Of a stretch of DNA of 64,000 bases, positions 1 to 7,616 are shown piece by piece. The notes beneath the pieces are model-generated. The model saw only the letters and a list, made by a program, of their open reading frames with translations. It did not search any database and had not been told where the DNA came from. Numbering within the stretch: the stretch's first letter is position 1; each line of letters begins with the position of its first letter. The position numbers and the translations under genes are program-made. Source of the DNA: CAWBRT01 sp963832365 (GTDB lineage: Bacteria > Acidobacteriota > Terriglobia > Terriglobales > Acidobacteriaceae); assembly GCA_963832365.1 (NCBI GenBank), contig CAWHUL010000011.1, positions 186,001 to 250,000 of the forward strand, read 5' to 3'.

Positions 1-2
1 GT

Positions 3-1100
3 CTTGCCGAGCTTTCCTACCGATGCAATCTCTGCCGCCGCTGTGCGCAGACCTGTCCCATTGGCGCCGATAACGCCCTTGTGGCACACGACCTCCGCAA
101 ATTGTTCAGCATGGAGATGGGCATCTCGGCCAAGGAAATCCATGACAACGGCTCGATGAAGCAGTTGAAAGTTGGCTCCTCTACCGGCATGAGTCCCGCG
201 GCGGTCAGGGACAGCGTGGACTTCATCGACGAGGAGATGAGCGAAAAAACCGGGATGGAGATCCACACGCCTTGGGACGTGGAGGGCGCCGACATCCTTT
301 TGCTTCACAATGCCGGAGAAATTCTTGCGTGGCCCGAAAACCCAGGAGCTTTCGCGGTAATTCTCAACGCCGCCGGGATAAGCTGGACGATGTCCTCGGA
401 GCTGGTTGCCTACGATTCCATCAATTACGGACTATGGTACGACGACGCGCAGTTTGCGCGTGTGGCGCTGAAACACGCGGACATGGCGCGCAAGTTGAAG
501 GTGAAAAAGATTGTGATCGGCGAGTGCGGTCACGCGCACAAGGCGCTCAGCGTGATCGCCGACCGCATCCTGCTTGGCGAGATGAACGTTCCGCGCGAAA
601 GCTCGATGACTTTGTTACGCGACATAGTTATGAGCGGCAAGCTCAAACTGGATCCTTCGCGCAATGATTTCCCCGTTACGCTGCACGACCCCTGCAACGT
701 CGTGCGTCTGATGGGAGTGGTAGAGCCGCAGCGTGAGATTCTGCGGAAGATTGCTCCCAAGTTCCGCGAGATGGAACCGCACGGCGTCAACAACTACTGT
801 TGCGGCGGTGGCAGCGGGTTCGCCATCATGTCGCCGAACAACTTCACCGACTGGCGCTTCCAGGTTTCCGGGCGCAAGAAGCTCGAGCAGGTGATGAACG
901 CCTTCGGCGAGTGCCTCGAACCGGAAACTCCCAAATACGTCTGCGCCCCATGCAGCAACTGCAAAGGCCAGATGCGCGACCTGTTCGCTTATTGGAATCT
1001 CTGGGATAAGCATCAAATCCTGTACGGCGGCTTGGTTGAGCTGATCGTGAACGCCATGACCGACGTGAAGCCTGGTTTCCTGGAGTGGGAGTGGCACTAG
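3..1100 (+). CDS. (Fe-S)-binding CCG-domain oxidoreductase subunit, 5'-truncated
   Basis: The frame is already open at base 3, so the true start lies outside the window. The first codons encode a ferredoxin-type motif, CNLCRRCAQTCP, which binds a [4Fe-4S] cluster. Two cysteine-rich CCG-type segments follow: DPCN...NYCCGGGSG (about bases 685-825) and APCSNCKGQ (about 945-970). This layout matches HdrD/HmeD/DsrK-like cytoplasmic subunits that pass electrons between a quinone or heterodisulfide partner and soluble carriers. The physiological partner would be encoded upstream and cannot be seen. A strong hairpin terminator follows. The family is well supported; the specific reaction is not. Confidence 0.85.
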   Translation, partial: LAELSYRCNLCRRCAQTCPIGADNALVAHDLRKLFSMEMGISAKEIHDNGSMKQLKVGSSTGMSPAAVRDSVDFIDEEMSEKTGMEIHTPWDVEGADILLLHNAGEILAWPENPGAFAVILNAAGISWTMSSELVAYDSINYGLWYDDAQFARVALKHADMARKLKVKKIVIGECGHAHKALSVIADRILLGEMNVPRESSMTLLRDIVMSGKLKLDPSRNDFPVTLHDPCNVVRLMGVVEPQREILRKIAPKFREMEPHGVNNYCCGGGSGFAIMSPNNFTDWRFQVSGRKKLEQVMNAFGECLEPETPKYVCAPCSNCKGQMRDLFAYWNLWDKHQILYGGLVELIVNAMTDVKPGFLEWEWH

Positions 1101-1151
1101 ATTGCTGTCCCGTCAAGTTCGCTGCATAAGTTTCAGTATCTGTGTTCTTTG

Positions 1152-1190
1152 CGCGCGAGTGAGAGGTCTTCACTCGCGCGTTGTCTTTGG
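1152..1190 (+). terminator. Rho-independent terminator after the Fe-S protein
   Basis: A perfect 11-bp stem (1152-1162 with 1170-1180) encloses a 7-nt loop and is followed by the T-rich stretch TTGTCTTT. It lies 50 nt past the Fe-S protein stop codon and before msrB, so it separates the two transcripts. Confidence 0.8.
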
Positions 1191-1289
1191 CGGCCGTACC
1201 TGCAGACCTTAGAGGCTTTGAGCAAAAACGGATGCACCCCAACCGCGCCTAACGAAATCTAATCTCTTGGAAGGTGGGCATGGAAATCC

Positions 1290-1694
1290 ATGGAGACCAA
1301 AGATAAGTTGCACAAGAGCGAAGACGAATGGCGTCGCCAGCTTACGCCTGAGCAATACCACATTCTGCGCGAGAAGGGCACGGAACGCGCGTTCACCGGC
1401 GAATACGCGCACAGCAAGGAAAACGGCGTTTACCGCTGCGCGGCTTGCGGCGAGGAATTATTCAGCTCGGATACCAAATACGATTCCGGAAGCGGCTGGC
1501 CCAGCTTTTATGAGCCGGCAGCCCCGGAGCGCGTGGACAATCACGAGGACAACGCTTACGGCATGCGCCGCGTCGAGGTGACCTGCTCGCATTGCGGGTC
1601 GCACCTGGGGCACGTTTTTGAGGATGGACCGCAGCCCACCGGGTTACGCTATTGCATCAACTCCGCGTCCCTGAAGCTGGAACCCAAAAAGTAG
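1290..1694 (+). CDS. msrB: Peptide-methionine (R)-S-oxide reductase
   Basis: This 134-aa protein has the full MsrB signature. Zinc-binding CxxC pairs are at Cys50/Cys53 and Cys99/Cys102. The SGSGWPSF segment is near residue 67, and the catalytic Cys122 lies in RYCINSASL. It reduces methionine-R-sulfoxide in proteins using thioredoxin, and so repairs oxidative damage in the cytoplasm; a thioredoxin reductase gene is present at 32.3 kb. An AAGGTGGG ribosome site sits 11 nt before the chosen ATG. Its 3' end overlaps the tail of the convergent epimerase reading frame by about 38 nt. Length is normal for the family and no key residue is missing. Confidence 0.95.
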   Translation: METKDKLHKSEDEWRRQLTPEQYHILREKGTERAFTGEYAHSKENGVYRCAACGEELFSSDTKYDSGSGWPSFYEPAAPERVDNHEDNAYGMRRVEVTCSHCGSHLGHVFEDGPQPTGLRYCINSASLKLEPKK

Positions 1695-2752
1695 AAGCTG
1701 CTGGCAGCAATCTGTTCGCGCCGTCATACTCACGAGCTGAAGTTGTTTGCGCGCTTTCGGCCGCGAGTTTCAGCTCCAGAGCTCGCTTGGCGTAGGCTTC
1801 TATGCTGCGTTCAGGGCTGCTTTCAAAAGAGCGCACCAGCTTAACGAGGTAGTCGTCGAGCGGAGTGTATTTCATGCCCAGTTCAGTCACGCTCCGCGCA
1901 TTGTCCAGCACAGACATCCACGTCCCGCTGAACGGAGAACACGCGGGCAACAAAGAAAACTGGTTCAATCGTTCACGAGGAATTCGCACGACCACCGATT
2001 GCGCATAGACGAGGTGGGCCAGTTTGGCCAAGAATCGCTTCCAGCGAAAGAGTCTCGTCTTGCGAGATGTTGTAAGCGCGGCCGAGGCCCAGGCTCGTTC
2101 CGGCCAGACGCAGCACAGCTTGGACCACGTCTTCGCGATAAACGTGGCGAAGCGGCAGAGCTGGTCCTTCGGGGACGACTATGGGACCGCCGTCGCGAAG
2201 GCGGAGATAGTATCCGTAGATGCGATCGTAGTGGTCGTGCTCGCTGCTCACCATCGGCAGGCGGAGCGTGGTGACCGGGAACCGCCGCTCGGCCCAGCCG
2301 CGCATCAAAATATCCTCCGCCGCTCGTTTTTCAATTCCGTAGACCCAATTGTCGTAGTCGTAGGCAGCGGACTGGGGAGGCGCGGGCATCACCGGACCCG
2401 CATAATCTTCCTCGCGGTAAGGACCCTCAATCCCAGTTCGCACCAGATAGACCTGGCCCGTGCTGATGAAGATGTATCGGCCAGTACGATTGAGCAGCAG
2501 TTCGACGATGGGTTCGGCGTCGCGGCCAGTGTAGAGGGTCGTATCCACGACCAATTCGAACTCGCGCTTTCCCAGGGTGTCGCGCAGCGCTTGGGGATCG
2601 CGGCGGTCGCCGCATAGCTTCTCAATCTGGGGGGGCAATGTCGCCGGAGTCTTGCCGCGATTGAAAACAGAGACTTCATATCCCCCCTGGAGAAATGCCG
2701 TTACCAGCGATGGTCCGAGGTTTCGAGTTCCGCCAATTATGAGTGCGCGCAT
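1657..2752 (-). pseudogene. NAD-dependent epimerase/dehydratase (SDR), single frameshift
   Basis: The N-terminal part (2752 down to about 2031) starts MRALIIGGTRNLG, a Rossmann GxxxxxG dinucleotide-binding motif, and carries the extended-SDR pattern with the YGIEKRAAE active-site stretch. The C-terminal third continues in another frame, 2031 to 1657 (LAKLAHLVYAQSVVVRIP...), and looks like a normal end for such a protein. Joined, they give about 364 residues, a typical length. The break is one extra base at about 2029-2034: CTTGGCC where CTTGCC would keep EAILAKLAHLV in frame. It may be a true pseudogene or a sequencing error. The substrate is unknown, probably a nucleotide sugar or similar. 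It lies 3' of the cytochrome/cupredoxin genes on the same strand. Confidence 0.75.
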
Positions 2753-2786
2753 GCCGATAGTGTAGCAGCGAGACGCTCAGGCCCGT

Positions 2787-3341
2787 TTATTTCGGGTTGT
2801 ACACCGCAGGCTCACCGAGGCTTCCCTTCGCGGGCAGGTGGCGGATATAGTTCACGATGCTCCAGATTTCATCATCGTTCAATATCCCCTTGGAAGCGGG
2901 CATGCCCGAAGGCCCGACGCCATTTTCGATCACCGATTTCAGTTGTCCGTCCGTGTAATCCTGCACCTCGCGCGAGTTCAGCGATGGCACGGGCGGATAC
3001 ATGCTTTGAGCAAAGGGGACTCCCGTGGCCTGCCCGTCGAGTCCGTGGCACACCATGCAGTAGATGGCGAAGTTTTTCTGGCCGGCGCGGATGTTTTCCT
3101 CCGTGGCTGCGAGTGGATTGCGCGTCGCCTTGCCGCCGATCGTGATCGAGTGCTTCACGCGCGTTGCCAGCGAGTTCTCGAAAATGCCGGGGCTCCTGAC
3201 CTGGCAACCGCTCAAGAGCAGCACGAGACTTGCCGCAGCCATAGCCCAACCTACGGAACTCGACCGCGATTTGCCCCGGCGTGCGCAACTCCGGCGCGCA
3301 GCGCTGACGCCGCAAGGGTGCGGGTTGCTCGTCTGGTTCAT
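2787..3341 (-). CDS. c-type cytochrome lipoprotein
   Basis: The 184-aa protein has an N-terminal hydrophobic segment ending in a lipobox (LLSG-Cys46), so it is probably exported and lipid-anchored facing the periplasm. One haem c site, CMVCH, spans Cys95-His99. A Met in PSGMPASKG near residue 147 is the likely distal haem ligand. It is a single-haem class I cytochrome c that should carry electrons. The start codon lies only 1 nt past the TGA of the upstream CuA-type cupredoxin, so the two are almost certainly co-translated and may exchange electrons. The first 30 residues are unusually Arg-rich; a downstream start is possible. Confidence 0.88.
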   Translation of the reverse strand: MNQTSNPHPCGVSAARRSCARRGKSRSSSVGWAMAAASLVLLLSGCQVRSPGIFENSLATRVKHSITIGGKATRNPLAATEENIRAGQKNFAIYCMVCHGLDGQATGVPFAQSMYPPVPSLNSREVQDYTDGQLKSVIENGVGPSGMPASKGILNDDEIWSIVNYIRHLPAKGSLGEPAVYNPK

Positions 3342-3342
3342 A

Positions 3343-3705
3343 TCATTCCACGACGATGGACATCTTCATGTTGCCGTGTCCCGAGCCGCAGTAGTGATCG
3401 CAGATCAGCGTGTAGGTGCCGGCGGTTTGCGGGGTAATTTCAACGTCCACGGTTTTTCCCGGTTCAATCAGCGCATCGATCTTGAGCTGTCTCGAAAAGA
3501 ATCCGTGGGTAACATCGGCGCTCTTCACCCGCAGGATGACCGGCTCGCCACGCTTGAGGGTGATCGTATTCGGAGTAAATTCGAAGCGTTTAGCAGTGAT
3601 TTCGATTACGCGCGGCGTGCCTTGCGCTTGCGTGCTGAAAGGCGCGCTCAGCATCACCACGCAAGCCAGCACGAGCGCAAACACGAGACGAGTTCTATTC
3701 TTCAT
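3343..3705 (-). CDS. Exported cupredoxin with a CuA-type copper site
   Basis: This 120-aa protein consists of a Sec signal peptide (about residues 1-27) and a single cupredoxin domain. The ligand pattern is that of the binuclear CuA centre of cytochrome oxidase subunit II: His67 in DVTHGFF, then Cys102-x3-Cys106-x3-His110-x2-Met113. There is no N-terminal membrane hairpin as in true CoxB, so the domain should be free in the periplasm. An AAGGAG site precedes the ATG. The gene sits between the Tat-exported phosphoesterase and the cytochrome c lipoprotein, which suggests a small electron-transfer module. Family is certain; the terminal electron acceptor is not visible here. Confidence 0.88.
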   Translation of the reverse strand: MKNRTRLVFALVLACVVMLSAPFSTQAQGTPRVIEITAKRFEFTPNTITLKRGEPVILRVKSADVTHGFFSRQLKIDALIEPGKTVDVEITPQTAGTYTLICDHYCGSGHGNMKMSIVVE

Positions 3706-3769
3706 GAGACTCTCCTTCGAGTCAGTATCTATCTGTCGCCGGCATTGAGCAGCTTGTTTCAGCTACGGC

Positions 3770-4768
3770 TCAGAGCGAAACCGGCTTCAATATCTGCTGA
3801 ATTCCGTTGATGCCCGAGTACTCGCGCAGGCTGAGCTCAACATCCTCAACCGAGAGCGATGAGCCCTGGGGCGGCTTTTTCACGTTCTGGCTCACGATGC
3901 GAATGCCGAGATTCTTGAACGGGTGGTCCTTATCAAAAGGCATCGGCTTCTTGTCCGCGACTTTTTCCGGGTCAGGAAAGCCGAAGATCAGCGAGCGCGC
4001 CGCGTAATGATGCGCGCCGCCGATGACGTGTTCATCGTCACGATGAATATGTCCGTACAGCACCGTCACGTTCTGGTAGGGGGCAAGCGTGTTCATGGCT
4101 TCGTCGCCGTCATTGGTGTACCACTCCCATTCGGGTTTAAGGTCGAAGAGCGGACGATGCGTGAACACCACAATCGGCGCGGTCTTGGGAAACCGGGACA
4201 GGTCTTTCTTGAACCATGTCAGTTGCTCCGCGCCAAGTTCCGGCTTGGCGCGCGAAACATTATCAAGCGCCACGAAGTGAACACCGCGATGATCGAACGA
4301 GTAGTTCGTCGGACCGAAAGATTCGCGGAACAACTGACCACCGTCGAGCCCCGCATCGTGCTCACCGGGGACACATACCAGCTTGGGAACTTTCAGTTGC
4401 GCCGCGATCTGCTGGAACTGGCGCATGCGTTTGGAGTGCACATCCTTGTCTTCACTGTCGTGCGTGAGGTCGCCGGTGAAGAGCACCAGATCCGGGCGTT
4501 GTGGCAGCGCGTTCACCATCGCAACAGCCTGTTCAAATGCCTTGGTGCCGAGCGGGTCGGGTGGGCCGTTAAACCCGACGTGTGCGTCGCTGAGCTGAAT
4601 GAAAGTGAAAGGCGAAAGGGCTTCTCCATTCGACTCCTTCAGACTCACTCCCAACTCATGTGCCTCTCTGCGGGCGCCCAGCAGCGGCGCAACCTTATAG
4701 AGAGTCCCTATGCCCATCGACATGCCGGCGATCCGCAGAAATTTGCGGCGATCGATCGAGTCATCCAT
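3770..4768 (-). CDS. Tat-exported calcineurin-like metallophosphoesterase
   Basis: The protein starts with a twin-arginine signal (RRKFLRIAG, residues 7-15), so it is folded and metal-loaded before export. The five metallophosphoesterase blocks are present in order: SDAHVGF, TGDLTHD, GEHDAG, THRP and GHIHR; these bind two metal ions. The substrate is not known. The ATG at 4768 was chosen over the upstream in-frame ATG at 4843 because a perfect AAGGAGG lies 6 nt before it and because it puts the Tat motif at the N terminus. It is probably the first gene of a leftward operon with the cupredoxin and cytochrome c. Confidence 0.88.
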   Translation of the reverse strand: MDDSIDRRKFLRIAGMSMGIGTLYKVAPLLGARREAHELGVSLKESNGEALSPFTFIQLSDAHVGFNGPPDPLGTKAFEQAVAMVNALPQRPDLVLFTGDLTHDSEDKDVHSKRMRQFQQIAAQLKVPKLVCVPGEHDAGLDGGQLFRESFGPTNYSFDHRGVHFVALDNVSRAKPELGAEQLTWFKKDLSRFPKTAPIVVFTHRPLFDLKPEWEWYTNDGDEAMNTLAPYQNVTVLYGHIHRDDEHVIGGAHHYAARSLIFGFPDPEKVADKKPMPFDKDHPFKNLGIRIVSQNVKKPPQGSSLSVEDVELSLREYSGINGIQQILKPVSL

Positions 4769-5060
4769 TGCAGTCCTCCTTGCAGCTTGCCGGGGCGGCG
4801 CTGGCTCAGTTCCTATCGGCATATCCGGAGCTATCAAGCCCACGGAATGTACCTTTTGCGAATCTGGCTATCGCGGGCTCCCTGTGCTGCGTAGTGGAAA
4901 ACAAGCACGACCTTGATTTATTCCAGCGCAACCGAAAAAATGTTTTCCCGCCGGCTTCGGCTGAGCAGCGGGACCAGAAGCGGCATTCGGCCCTGGAGCC
5001 CCAGCAATTCTGTCTGCGGCGGGAATAATTTGCCGGATTTCGAGTTACCCTTATAGCCGG

Positions 5061-5588
5061 ATGCAAAACGAGCGAAGCCAATCCGGGACGTTCGAAGAGC
5101 TGGCGATGCCGCTGTTCGCTTCGCTTTACAACTTTGCGCACTGGCTGACGCAGAACCGCGCCGAGGCGGAAGACCTGGTGCAGGAGACGTACATGAAGGC
5201 GCTGAAAGGGTTCCAATCGTTTCAGCAAGGGACCAACTTCCGCGCCTGGATGTACCGCATTTTGCGCAACACCTTTCTGACCTCACGCACGGGATTGAAA
5301 GCGACCGCGCCGCTGGAAGAGGAAGAAGATGCGTTGCCGCCGGTTTTGGAGACGCCGGAGTCGGCGCTCCTGGCCCGCGTCGATCATGAACTTTTGCAGA
5401 GCGCGCTGGAACAACTGGCGGTGCACTACCGGGAGATCGTTCTCTTGTGCGACGTGGAGGAGATGAGCTACCAGGAGATCGCGGAAACGCTCGGCATTCC
5501 GATCGGCACTGTCATGTCGCGCGTTTCGCGCGCACGCAAAGCGCTGCGGGATCTGCTGGGGACGAAGGTCCGAGGAGCTTCGCAATGA
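5061..5588 (+). CDS. ECF (RpoE-type) RNA polymerase sigma factor
   Basis: The 175-aa protein has the two-domain ECF layout. Region 2 (about residues 10-75) contains AEDLVQETYMKAL and FRAWMYRILRN, which contact the -10 element. Region 4 (about 115-170) contains YREIVLLCDVEEMSYQEIAETLGIPIGTVMSRVSRARKAL in pieces typical of a helix-turn-helix for the -35 element. It directs RNA polymerase to stress-type promoters. Its stop codon overlaps the start of the next gene (ATGA), which encodes its likely anti-sigma factor. The signal that frees it is unknown. The exported redox/phosphoesterase operon transcribed away from it is a natural candidate target, by position only. Confidence 0.93.
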   Translation: MQNERSQSGTFEELAMPLFASLYNFAHWLTQNRAEAEDLVQETYMKALKGFQSFQQGTNFRAWMYRILRNTFLTSRTGLKATAPLEEEEDALPPVLETPESALLARVDHELLQSALEQLAVHYREIVLLCDVEEMSYQEIAETLGIPIGTVMSRVSRARKALRDLLGTKVRGASQ

Positions 5589-6340
5589 GCTGTGAGCTGT
5601 GGCACGCAAAACTTGATCAATACGTCGACTCCGAACTGTCCGGCGATGACGCTGTCGAGGTAGAGGCGCATCTGCGGCAGTGCCAGTCGTGTGCCGCCGA
5701 CGCGCTCGGACGGCTGCGCTTGAAGGGGATGACCCACACGGCGGGCAAGCGATTCGCGCCAGCTCCGGAGTTCAGGCTGAAGATCGCGCAGCAAGTTGCC
5801 AAGCAAAGCAAGCCTCGGCTTTGGGGCCTGAGATTGGGTTGGCGTCTGGGAGCGGCAACGGCAGTCCTGGTGGCTGCAATCAGCCTCGGCGTCTTCTGGG
5901 GAGGGCGTTGGCAACGCGAGCGGCAACTGGGTGAGCTTGCCGATCTGCACGTGGCGACACTGGCCAGTGCGAATCCCGTCGATGTTGTTTCAACGGACCG
6001 GCATACGGTTAAGCCGTGGTTCGCAGGCAAGCTGCCCTTTACGTTCAATTTGCCTGATCTGCCAAATTCTCCGTTCCAGCTTGCGGGCGGTCGCGTAGCC
6101 TATTTCGAGCAGAGCCCGGGAGCACAACTATTGTTTCAAGTCCGCAAGCATCAGCTCTCGGTATTCATCTTTTCCGAGAGGTCGCTGACAGCGCACATGA
6201 GTTCGGCAAATCTGGTTGAGCACAAGCTGGACTTCACGATACAAACCTGGTCGCAGAACGGACTCAGGTACTTCGTAATCAGTGATGCCAGCCCGGCAGA
6301 CGTGGCTGCGCTAAGCGATTTGCTGAAGCGCGCGGGGTAG
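5585..6340 (+). CDS. Membrane anti-sigma factor with zinc-binding ZAS motif
   Basis: The start overlaps the sigma-factor stop by 4 nt, which signals translational coupling. The N-terminal 45 residues hold the zinc-anti-sigma motif His-x3-Cys-x2-Cys (HLRQCQSC), which binds the sigma factor in the cytoplasm. One membrane helix follows (about residues 85-107, AATAVLVAAISLGVFWGG), then a periplasmic domain of about 140 residues. Such proteins hold their ECF sigma inactive until an extracytoplasmic or redox signal is sensed. The sensory domain is not recognised. The track start at 5447 was rejected because the coupled ATG at 5585 begins exactly at the ZAS domain. Confidence 0.88.
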   Translation: MSCELWHAKLDQYVDSELSGDDAVEVEAHLRQCQSCAADALGRLRLKGMTHTAGKRFAPAPEFRLKIAQQVAKQSKPRLWGLRLGWRLGAATAVLVAAISLGVFWGGRWQRERQLGELADLHVATLASANPVDVVSTDRHTVKPWFAGKLPFTFNLPDLPNSPFQLAGGRVAYFEQSPGAQLLFQVRKHQLSVFIFSERSLTAHMSSANLVEHKLDFTIQTWSQNGLRYFVISDASPADVAALSDLLKRAG

Positions 6341-6373
6341 AGCGAACCTCTGTAGCCAAAGCCCGCGCACCCT

Positions 6374-7273
6374 TCAGTCCGCGATTGCGCCCTTCTTGGC
6401 GAAGCGGCTTGTGAGTTCAATAAAGGCCTGCGCGGAGCGCGGCAAGGTACGGTCCGAGCGATAGATCAGGCCGAGTGAGCGCCACAAAACGTTGTCTTTC
6501 AAGGGGAGCAGCTTGGCCTCACCGGAGCGCACCTCATCGTTGGCGAAGCTCGCGCTGATGAGAGATACGCCGATGCCCGCGACCACGAATCTCTTAATCA
6601 TGCCCACGCTCGGCAATTCCATCTTGATCTGCAAGTCCGCTCGATGAGGGCGGAAGAGCTTATCCAGCGCCTGCCGCGTGTACCCCGTCTTGGGAAAAAT
6701 CAGCGGCTGTTTCGCCACTTCCTCCACGGTGACGGATTTCTGCTTGGCGAGTGGATTCCGTGAACTCACCATGACCATCAACTGGTCGCGGAAGATGGAA
6801 TGTACCTTGATGCGATGAGACTTTACCGGCAGGCTTACGATGCCCAAATCGACCGCGCCGTCCTCAACCCGCTCCAGGATTTTACGGCTGAAATTGCGAT
6901 AGACGCTAATCTGAACCTCGGGATACTGCCTGCAGTATTCGGCAAACATATCGGGGAGAACGTACAGGCAGGTGGCCTCATTGGCTCCGATGGCCAGGAC
7001 TCCGCGAGGCGAATTGCCCTGGTCGGCGACGGCACGGATCGACTCGTCTCGCAGCATCAACAACCGCTGCGCATACTCGAACAAGACTTCACCGCCTGGA
7101 GTCAAGCGCACGGTTTTGGCGCGGCGGTCGAGAATCTTCTCGCCATACTCCTGCTCGAGCTGCCTGATTTGAGCGCTGACGGCCGACTGCGTGCGAAACA
7201 CTTTTTGGCCAGCGCGCGAAAAACTACCCAGCTTGGCGACTTCGATGAAGGTGATAAGCTGATCGAAATCCAC
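6374..7273 (-). CDS. LysR-family transcriptional regulator
   Basis: An N-terminal winged HTH (FSRAGQKVFRTQSAVSAQIRQLE in pieces, first 60 residues) is followed by a periplasmic-binding-like effector domain, about 300 residues in all. It should act as a DNA-binding tetramer controlled by a small metabolite. The start at the GTG of VDFDQLITF was chosen because GAGGAAAG precedes it and because it gives the standard LysR N terminus; the upstream 36 codons are not family-like. It is divergent from gltB, the arrangement of Bacillus GltC, so control of glutamate synthase is a reasonable inference. The effector cannot be read from sequence. Confidence 0.9.
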   Translation of the reverse strand: MDFDQLITFIEVAKLGSFSRAGQKVFRTQSAVSAQIRQLEQEYGEKILDRRAKTVRLTPGGEVLFEYAQRLLMLRDESIRAVADQGNSPRGVLAIGANEATCLYVLPDMFAEYCRQYPEVQISVYRNFSRKILERVEDGAVDLGIVSLPVKSHRIKVHSIFRDQLMVMVSSRNPLAKQKSVTVEEVAKQPLIFPKTGYTRQALDKLFRPHRADLQIKMELPSVGMIKRFVVAGIGVSLISASFANDEVRSGEAKLLPLKDNVLWRSLGLIYRSDRTLPRSAQAFIELTSRFAKKGAIAD

Positions 7274-7368
7274 GGCTTTCCTCGCTCTCCTGGAAACAGC
7301 GGGGCGGCAGAATTCACCACCAACAATCAGGCAAGTTGAACCTACTCTCAAGAAGAATACACGGACTG

Positions 7369-7396
7369 TGCCGTTTGTCACGCACTCTGCCGTTTG
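7369..7396 (+). promoter_or_regulatory. Direct repeats in the LysR-gltB intergenic region
   Basis: The roughly 340-bp gap between the LysR gene and gltB holds two copies of TGCCGTTTG (7369-7377 and 7388-7396), spaced 19 nt apart, about two helical turns. They lie about 100 bp upstream of the regulator's start and could be its binding sites. The rest of the gap shows no ORF worth calling; AT-rich stretches at 7530-7550 may hold the gltB promoter, but no clear -35/-10 pair was found. Confidence 0.35.
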
Positions 7397-7616
7397 CGAG
7401 AATATTTGCGGGGATACTGGTTTTGCTCGTCACCGCTGGTGAGCAGCTCACGATTCGCGGTTACGGCTGTACCCAGATTTCTTAATCGGTGCTATCGAAA
7501 ATCTTGATTGTACTTCCGGGGGTATCGCGAACGATAATAAACTGCTTAATATACAGGGACTTGTGTCCAGCGACGCCTGCGGTTTTTTCCTTGGCGGCCT
7601 GTCTGCCGCCCCCTGA

